DNA of 11,158 nt from an uncultured Desulfovibrio sp. (lineage in GTDB: Bacteria > Desulfobacterota > Desulfovibrionia > Desulfovibrionales > Desulfovibrionaceae): NCBI GenBank assembly GCA_946490455.1, contig CAMLXE010000035.1:1-11158 (forward strand), read 5' to 3'. The position numbers were made by a program, and so were the translations under genes. Below are positions 5,940 through 11,158 of the stretch, piece by piece. The notes beneath the pieces are model-generated. The model was not told where the DNA came from and did not search any database. It saw only the letters and a program-made list of their open reading frames with translations. The first letter of the stretch is position 1, and each line of letters opens with the position of its first letter.

Positions 5940-8900
5940 ATGCTCTACCGTATCGAAGCCGGCCTTTTTCCCCAGCTCGATGACACCGTGGGTCGTAAGA
6001 CCGCGGCATCTATCCGTGAAGCGCTTGGTATTCACGTCGACGCCGTCCGTACCGTCAAGGTATTCACGCTGGAAGGGCTTGATGCCGAACAGGTCCGGAT
6101 CCTCATAGAGAAAAGCGTCCTGCACGATCCTGTTCTTCAGGCTGCTTCCCTTTCTCCGCTTCCCTGTGATGCGGACTGGATTATTGAGGTTGGTTACCGC
6201 CCCGGCGTTACCGACAATGAAGGTCGTACTGCCAGAGATACAGCGGCACTGGTCCTTGGCATTGCGGACAGAACCACCCTGGCAGTCTATACATCCACTC
6301 AGTATCGCATTTCAGGAAAGCTTGAAAAGAATGATGTGATCCGCATTGCCCGGGATCTCCTGGCCAACGAGCTCATCCAGCGCTTTGACATCAAGAGCCG
6401 TGCCGAATGGGCTGCCGAACCCGGATTCCCGGTCAAGGCTGCCAGAGTAACAGGCTCTGCCAACGATGAAATCAACATCATTCCTCTCTCGTCCATGAGC
6501 GACGAAGAACTGATGCACATCAGTCATGCCAATACCCTTGCCCTGACTCTCATGGAAATGAGACAGATTCGGGACTGGTTCCAGCGTCCGGATGTCATTG
6601 CCAGCCGTAAGGCCATGAATCTCCCCGGTGACCCCACGGATGCAGAGCTGGAAGCTCTGGCGCAGACCTGGTCCGAACACTGCAAGCACAAGATTTTTGC
6701 AGCCAAAGTGAATTACACGGATGCCGAGAAGGGCTCACACGAGACCATCAACAGTCTCTATAAGACCTACATCCAGAATACGACCAAAAAAATCAGAGAA
6801 TCTCTGGGAGAAAAGGACTTCTGCCGTTCCGTATTCAAGGATAACGCCGGCGTCATAACCTTTACCGATGACTACGATGCCTGCATCAAGGTAGAAACTC
6901 ACAACAGCCCCTCGGCACTTGATCCCTATGGTGGAGCACTCACTGGAATTGTAGGCGTGAACCGTGACCCCATGGGAACCGGACTTGGGGCAGAACTTGT
7001 CTGCAATACCGATGTATTCTGCTTTGCATCCCCATTCCATGCCGAAACCCTGCCGCCCCGCCTGCTGCATCCACGGCGCGTTTTTGAAGGCGTGCGCACA
7101 GGTGTGGAAGACGGGGGCAACAAGTCGGGCATTCCCACTGTGAACGGTTCCATCGTCTTTGATGAACGCTATCTTGGCAAACCTCTTGTTTACTGCGGTA
7201 CTGTGGGTATCATGCCGTGCGAAGTTCCTGCAGCCAAGAACTCTGAAGACAGGACGCCACGCAAGGGGTACGAAAAGAAGGCTCTGGTGGGCGATATCGT
7301 GGTCATGGCAGGGGGACGTATCGGCAAGGACGGCATCCACGGTGCCACCTTCTCCTCGGAAGAACTCCATGAGGGCTCTCCCGCTACAGCCGTACAGATT
7401 GGTGACCCCATTACACAGCGCAAGCTCTATGATTTCATCATGCGGGCCAGAGATCTCGGTCTCTATGATGCCATTACCGACAACGGTGCCGGCGGTCTCT
7501 CCTCTTCCATTGGCGAAATGGCCGAAGACACAAATGGCTGCCATATTGACCTCGCCAAAGCACCTCTCAAGTATGATGGTCTGCGCCCGTGGGAAATTCT
7601 GCTTTCAGAAGCGCAGGAACGGATGACCATTGCCGTACCGCCAGCCTGTCTGCCGGAATTTCTTGCTCTCGCCAAACGAATGGATGTTGAAGCCACGCCT
7701 CTCGGAGAATTTACGGATACGGGCTTCTTCCACGTCACCTATGGCGACAAGACCGTGGCCTGTCTGGATATGGAGTTCATGCATGACGGTCTGCCCCAGC
7801 TTGAGCTCAATGCGGTCTGGAACCGGCCGGAATTCGCCGACACCCGCCTCGATGACAATCGGGATCAGAATGCGCTGCTCAAAGCCATGCTGGGCCGCCT
7901 GAACATCTGCAGCAAGGAATATGTCATCCGGCAATACGATCATGAAGTCCGTGGTGGCAGTGTGGTCAAGCCACTTACCGGGGTAAAACGCGATGGTCCA
8001 TCCGATGCAGGTGTGCTTCGCCCCATTCTGGAATCTGAGGCCGGCCTTGTGATCAGTCATGGCATTTGCCCGAAATACAGTGACTTCGATACATACTGGA
8101 TGATGGCCAATGCCATTGATGAGGGCATTCGCAATGCCGTAGCCGTGGGTGGCAATCCGGACAAGATGGCTGGCGTGGACAACTTCTGCTGGTGCGATCC
8201 CGTCCAGTCAGAAAAGAATCCTGACGGCGAATACAAGATGGCCCAGCTGGTACGTGCCTGTCAGGCGCTCTCCGATTTCTGCGAGGCCTTTGGAGTCCCC
8301 TGTATTTCCGGTAAGGACTCCATGAAAAACGACTACACAGGTGGCGGAGTAAAGATTTCCATTCCTCCGACAGTTCTGTTCTCCGTACTTGGTGTCATGG
8401 ACGACGTCAAACGGGCCGTGACTTCCGATTTCAAAAAGCCAGGAGATCGTATCTACATCCTTGGTGTTACAGCACGCGAACTGGCGGGCAGTGAAATAGC
8501 CGACGAACTGGGTGTGGTCTGCAACACCGTTCCCAAAGTAGATGCAGTGTCTGCCCTTGCCCGCTATCGTAAGCTGCACCAGCTTATCAATGCTCGTATG
8601 ATCTCGGCCTGCCATGATCTTTCGGATGGAGGTCTGGCTGTTGCCCTTGCAGAAATGAGTATTGGTGGACGTCTGGGAGCGCATGTCGAACTGAACCGCG
8701 TTCCCGCCGACAAGGGGCTCTCCCTCACCGAACTGCTGTACAGCGAATCCGCCAGCCGCCTTCTGATTACTGTCAATCCGGAAAAGGCTGATGCTGTTGA
8801 AGCCATGTTTGGTGCAGATGCTGCCTTTATTGGTGAAGTCAACGAGTCTGGCAATCTTGAAGTCTCCTGCAATGGGACTTCCGTTATCAAGGCCATTCCG

Positions 8901-8945
8901 GTTGAAGATCTGGCCAGAGCCTTCAAGGCTACACTGGACTGGTAA
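5940..8945 (+). CDS. purL: Phosphoribosylformylglycinamidine synthase PurL with fused PurS-like N terminus
   Basis: PurL makes FGAM from FGAR, ATP and ammonia in de novo purine synthesis, in the cytoplasm. The chain is 1001 residues. Residues 1 to about 165 contain two tandem PurS-like units, the second starting near VGYRPGVTDNEGRTA, as in the PurS pseudo-dimer of large PurL enzymes. The synthetase core follows: WSEHCKHK (244-251), ETHNSPSALDPYGGA (from 319), GKDGIHGATF, the Gly-rich DNGAGGLSSSIGEMA, then the second AIRS-like half with ISGKDSMKND (789-798) and CHDLSDGGLAVALAE (from 891). It stops after this, with no C-terminal class I glutaminase carrying Cys-His-Glu. It is therefore shorter than the roughly 1300-residue enterobacterial enzyme and longer than the roughly 740-residue Bacillus PurL. 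A separate PurQ must supply ammonia and is not in the window. It is probably co-transcribed with the polyprenyl synthase 59 bases upstream, since no terminator is seen between them. Confidence 0.95.
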   Translation: MLYRIEAGLFPQLDDTVGRKTAASIREALGIHVDAVRTVKVFTLEGLDAEQVRILIEKSVLHDPVLQAASLSPLPCDADWIIEVGYRPGVTDNEGRTARDTAALVLGIADRTTLAVYTSTQYRISGKLEKNDVIRIARDLLANELIQRFDIKSRAEWAAEPGFPVKAARVTGSANDEINIIPLSSMSDEELMHISHANTLALTLMEMRQIRDWFQRPDVIASRKAMNLPGDPTDAELEALAQTWSEHCKHKIFAAKVNYTDAEKGSHETINSLYKTYIQNTTKKIRESLGEKDFCRSVFKDNAGVITFTDDYDACIKVETHNSPSALDPYGGALTGIVGVNRDPMGTGLGAELVCNTDVFCFASPFHAETLPPRLLHPRRVFEGVRTGVEDGGNKSGIPTVNGSIVFDERYLGKPLVYCGTVGIMPCEVPAAKNSEDRTPRKGYEKKALVGDIVVMAGGRIGKDGIHGATFSSEELHEGSPATAVQIGDPITQRKLYDFIMRARDLGLYDAITDNGAGGLSSSIGEMAEDTNGCHIDLAKAPLKYDGLRPWEILLSEAQERMTIAVPPACLPEFLALAKRMDVEATPLGEFTDTGFFHVTYGDKTVACLDMEFMHDGLPQLELNAVWNRPEFADTRLDDNRDQNALLKAMLGRLNICSKEYVIRQYDHEVRGGSVVKPLTGVKRDGPSDAGVLRPILESEAGLVISHGICPKYSDFDTYWMMANAIDEGIRNAVAVGGNPDKMAGVDNFCWCDPVQSEKNPDGEYKMAQLVRACQALSDFCEAFGVPCISGKDSMKNDYTGGGVKISIPPTVLFSVLGVMDDVKRAVTSDFKKPGDRIYILGVTARELAGSEIADELGVVCNTVPKVDAVSALARYRKLHQLINARMISACHDLSDGGLAVALAEMSIGGRLGAHVELNRVPADKGLSLTELLYSESASRLLITVNPEKADAVEAMFGADAAFIGEVNESGNLEVSCNGTSVIKAIPVEDLARAFKATLDW

Positions 8946-8963
8946 TCTTCTCCAGAAGGAATC

Positions 8964-9001
8964 AAGAAGCCGATGGACAATGTCCATCGGCTTCTTCTTT
9001 T
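8964..9001 (+). terminator. Terminator of purL
   Basis: Two 16-base arms, AAGAAGCCGATGGACA (8964-8979) and TGTCCATCGGCTTCTT (8981-8996), are exact complements. The hairpin is closed by a small loop around CAATG. It is followed by CTTTT, a short U-rich end. The stem begins 18 bases after the purL stop. Confidence 0.9.
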
Positions 9002-9332
9002 GGCACAAGGCCATATTCCATAATCATCACGGATTCACCATTCAGTTCGCAATCTGAGCAATATCCACAGCCAAACTGCAGACTCTGCTCAAAAGGCACC
9101 GCAAGAACGCCAATGCATGCTGCCTAACCAATGTTTTTCTGTGTCCAGGACAGTCCCTGTATCTGATCGTTCCTTTACACGGCTGACACACCGGAAAGGA
9201 TGAATCCCATTCAGAAATATTGCCAGATCTCAAAAAATGGATGGCCGGGGAATGTCATACAGGAAGACCACAAATGATCTGACAGCAAGAGTGGGCCGCA
9301 GATTCACGCCTGCATGATTCCATGCGCGGGTC
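9002..9332. other. Gene-free convergent stretch between purL and rnj
   Basis: About 330 bases lie between the purL terminator and the hairpin at the end of rnj. I see no protein family, tRNA or strong hairpin here. The longest open frame (minus, 9042-9233, 63 codons) has no ribosome binding site and an irregular, cysteine- and arginine-rich translation. Small dyads such as GCATG-ATTC-CATGC (9311-9324) are too weak to name. A decayed gene or a small RNA is possible but not supported. Confidence 0.5.
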
Positions 9333-9368
9333 ATGAAAGAAGAGGAGGTTTCCCTCCTCTTCTTTCAT
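9333..9368 (-). terminator. 16-bp hairpin overlapping the rnj stop codon
   Basis: ATGAAAGAAGAGGAGG (9333-9348) and its exact complement (9353-9368) enclose a 4-base loop. In the minus-strand transcript the loop reads GAAA, a GNRA tetraloop. The rnj stop TGA (9365-9367) lies inside the 5' arm. No T run follows the stem on the minus strand; only CTTCTTTC inside the 3' arm is U-rich. On the plus strand TTCTTTCATACTTCC follows the loop side. It is a probable 3' end or stability structure rather than a textbook terminator. Confidence 0.6.
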
Positions 9369-11020
9369 ACTTCCGTGATAACCGGAACCACAACCGGATC
9401 TCGCCCAAGAACCTTACGGAAGAAGCTGCGTAACGAAGAACGAATGCGATCCCCAAGTTTCTGAATATCAGGACGCGGCGAAGCCTCAAGATGATCCAGA
9501 ACCAGACACTTGCTGTCTTCCAGCAGGTGGCTGAACTGTTGCTCAAAGACAAAGCCCTTGGAAATCATATCAGGACCGTGGATCACTTCTCCCGTTTCGG
9601 CATCAAGAACCAGAACAACAACGACAACCCCATCACCACCGAGAAGCTGCCGTTCACGCAGTACAAGGTTGCCCACGTCTCCGACCCCCTTACCGTCAAC
9701 AAGAATGGACCCTGCTGGAATTTTTTCTTCCAGTCGAATGGAATCGGGAAGCAGCGTGATCGGTTCTCCATCCTCAAGAATCATGGTCCGCTCAGGCATG
9801 ACACCCCAGGAACGAGCCAGATCGCGATGTTGAATCAGCTGGCGATATTCTCCATGAATGGGAATGAAAAATTTGGGATGAACAGCCTCCAGCATGGCCT
9901 TCAGCTCTTCCTGTCTGGCATGCCCAGACACGTGTACTGGACGTGTTCCATCATGGAACACATTCGCCCCCAGCCTGTACATCTGGTTGATGAGTCTGTT
10001 TACGGCTCTGGCATTTCCGGGGATAACACGCGACGACATAATGACCGTATCTCCGGCCATGATCGACAGCTGGCGATGTTCTCCTGTGGTGATACGGGAA
10101 AGAGCAGAAAGAGGCTCCCCCTGCGAGCCTGTAGCAATAATGACCATATGCTCGGGAGAAAGATCTGGAATGCTCTGGTCAGTAAAGAATTCTCCAGGAA
10201 TATGAATAAAGCCAAGATCACGAGCCCGCTCAATATTGTTGATGAGGCTCCGTCCGCTGACAACGACTGACCGTCCAAATTCGGCAGCCATATCGAAGAC
10301 CATCTGAATTCGTTCAATATGACTGGAAAAAAGTGTGATGACGATTCGCCCGCTGGCTTCGCCAAAAATGTCTCGGAATGTTTCCCGTACGACCTTTTCC
10401 GATTCGGTATGGCCTTCGCTTTCCGCGTTGGTCGAATCAGACATCAGCAGACGGACACCATCCTTGCCGGCAAAATCACGCAACGCCGCCAGATCAGTTC
10501 CGACACCATCTTCCGGAAACGGGTCAATCTTAAAATCACCGGAATGTACTATCTTGCCGACAGGAGTCTCCACTGCAAGCGCGTACCCTTGCGGAATGGA
10601 ATGACTGACAGGGATAAAATGAAAGGTCAATTCTCCGAGCTGCAGTCTTGAGGAGGGGGTGACCGTTATCAGTTCGGCACGATCCAGCAGTCCTCTTTCC
10701 CGGAGCTTATGCTCGACAAAGGCCAGTGTCAGTGGAGAACCATAGATTTTAAGCCCCTTTATGAAGGAAACAAGCCAAGGAACGGCTCCGATATGATCTT
10801 CATGACCATGGGTGAGCACAACACCGAGGAGCTGATCCCTGCGGGCAAGGATAGGGTCCAGAGGAGGGATGACCACATCCACACCAAGCTGCTGGTCATC
10901 AGGAAACATGATACCACAATCAATGAGAACAGCCCCTCCCAGGGTATCCCACATCTGGCAGTTCATGCCTATTTCACCAGACCCTCCAAGAGGGGTAATG
11001 GTCAAAAATGGACTTGTCAT
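9365..11020 (-). CDS. rnj: Ribonuclease J
   Basis: RNase J is a metallo-beta-lactamase/beta-CASP ribonuclease with 5'-3' exonuclease and endonuclease activity, acting in mRNA decay and rRNA maturation in the cytoplasm. The 551-residue product opens with LGGSGEIGMN (11-20). The zinc motif is HGHEDH (71-76), then PVSHSIPQ with H140, and HSGDFKID with D162. The beta-CASP part carries SDSTNAE (194-200), ATGSQGEP (297-304) and HVSGHARQEEL (363-373), and the last zinc ligand lies in IPIHGEYR (H389). All expected metal ligands are present at positions very close to those of Bacillus RNase J1. The C-terminal domain runs from about 450. I place the start at the ATG at 11020, where homologues begin, with AAGAG seven bases upstream. 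In-frame ATGs at 11047 and 11068 would add 9 or 16 residues without a better site. The stop codon lies within a hairpin. Confidence 0.94.
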   Translation of the reverse strand: MTSPFLTITPLGGSGEIGMNCQMWDTLGGAVLIDCGIMFPDDQQLGVDVVIPPLDPILARRDQLLGVVLTHGHEDHIGAVPWLVSFIKGLKIYGSPLTLAFVEHKLRERGLLDRAELITVTPSSRLQLGELTFHFIPVSHSIPQGYALAVETPVGKIVHSGDFKIDPFPEDGVGTDLAALRDFAGKDGVRLLMSDSTNAESEGHTESEKVVRETFRDIFGEASGRIVITLFSSHIERIQMVFDMAAEFGRSVVVSGRSLINNIERARDLGFIHIPGEFFTDQSIPDLSPEHMVIIATGSQGEPLSALSRITTGEHRQLSIMAGDTVIMSSRVIPGNARAVNRLINQMYRLGANVFHDGTRPVHVSGHARQEELKAMLEAVHPKFFIPIHGEYRQLIQHRDLARSWGVMPERTMILEDGEPITLLPDSIRLEEKIPAGSILVDGKGVGDVGNLVLRERQLLGGDGVVVVVLVLDAETGEVIHGPDMISKGFVFEQQFSHLLEDSKCLVLDHLEASPRPDIQKLGDRIRSSLRSFFRKVLGRDPVVVPVITEV

Positions 11021-11064
11021 TCGATTCTCTTGGCTATTGTTGATCATTGATGGCACCCGAACCC

Positions 11065-11109
11065 TCATTTCACAAGTTGCTGAAATGGTCCCGGCCCCTC
11101 CAGCCCCAT
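11065..11109 (-). CDS. Possible 14-residue upstream frame before rnj
   Basis: On the minus strand AAGGAG (11113-11118) is followed after three bases by ATG (11107-11109) and a 14-codon frame, MGLEGPGPFQQLVK. It ends in TGA, which overlaps the most upstream in-frame rnj ATG (11066-11068) as ATGA. The same frame is open to the right window edge, so it could instead be the tail of a longer upstream gene; the terminator-like hairpin at 11128-11155 argues against that. The spacing is short and the frame may be chance. Confidence 0.22.
   Translation of the reverse strand: MGLEGPGPFQQLVK
11066..11087. repeat. Short dyad upstream of rnj
   Basis: CATTTCA (11066-11072) and TGAAATG (11081-11087) are exact 7-base inverted arms separated by 8 bases. 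The dyad lies about 45 bases before the preferred rnj start. It could form a hairpin in the rnj 5' leader or act as a protein site; nothing nearby settles this. Confidence 0.4.
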
Positions 11110-11122
11110 TAACTCCTTACAG

Positions 11123-11158
11123 ATACCAAAAAGGCAGGGGGTCCCTCCGGCCTTTGAG
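11123..11158 (-). terminator. Terminator-like hairpin at the right edge
   Basis: AAAGGC (11130-11135) pairs with GCCTTT (11150-11155), and inside it AGGG (11136-11139) with CCCT (11143-11146), with a 3-base bulge and a 3-base loop. Read on the minus strand it is followed by TTTTTGG (11126-11132). It would end a minus-strand gene lying beyond the window and so make rnj a separate unit. Confidence 0.5.

Noticed and set aside
6735..9014. Long minus-strand open frames opposite purL (6735-7544, 8208-9014)
   Set aside because: Both lie within or overlap purL, whose motifs are unambiguous; one crosses the purL terminator hairpin. They have no motif or start signal.
9042..9233. 63-codon minus-strand frame in the gap before rnj
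   Set aside because: It has no ribosome site, no motif and an irregular composition; too weak to call a gene.
9491..10270. Plus-strand 259-codon frame inside rnj
   Set aside because: It is antisense to the RNase J core with all zinc ligands in the other strand, and it has no family resemblance.
11021..11158. tRNA gene at the right edge, suggested by GAGGGTTCGGGTGCC on the minus strand
   Set aside because: The GGTTCG resembles a T-arm, but the flanking bases do not pair as a T stem, and no acceptor, D or anticodon arms can be drawn.

Overview
The window looks like core chromosome of a deltaproteobacterial sulfate reducer or relative, most likely Desulfovibrionaceae. The basis is protein flavour: a SecG with a long Ala/Pro/Gln tail, a purS-like/purL single chain without its own glutaminase, a bacterial RNase J, and a DUF2065 protein. 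This placement is from memory of families, not from a search. Base composition is moderate in GC. No CRISPR array, insertion sequence, rRNA or tRNA could be recognised.

Layout. The left edge cuts into secG (plus strand), which ends at a strong terminator. A convergent minus-strand gene follows: a WbaP-type polyprenyl-phosphate sugar-1-phosphate transferase. It is divergent from a plus-strand orphan two-helix membrane protein across a 166-base gap holding an inverted repeat and overlapping promoter candidates. Next come a long near-perfect palindrome and an ion transporter of the NhaD/CitMHS_2 type, preceded by a possible 7-codon leader. That gene converges on a small DUF2065 (YjeT-like) membrane gene on the minus strand. 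Divergent from it, a long-chain polyprenyl diphosphate synthase and purL form a probable two-gene plus-strand unit ending at a strong terminator. About 330 gene-free bases follow, then rnj (RNase J) on the minus strand. Its stop codon lies inside a 16-bp hairpin. The right edge holds a terminator-like hairpin and a short dyad upstream of rnj.

How the genes fit together. They are mostly single-gene housekeeping units with alternating strands: protein export (SecG), envelope polysaccharide initiation (WbaP-like), ion transport, the isoprenoid side chain of menaquinone, purine synthesis (PurL) and RNA turnover (RNase J). Only the polyprenyl synthase and purL look co-transcribed, and they share no pathway. 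I see no multi-gene defence or mobile system. The points worth a second look are regulatory: the shared divergent promoter dyad, the palindrome and leader before the transporter, and the hairpins at both ends of rnj.
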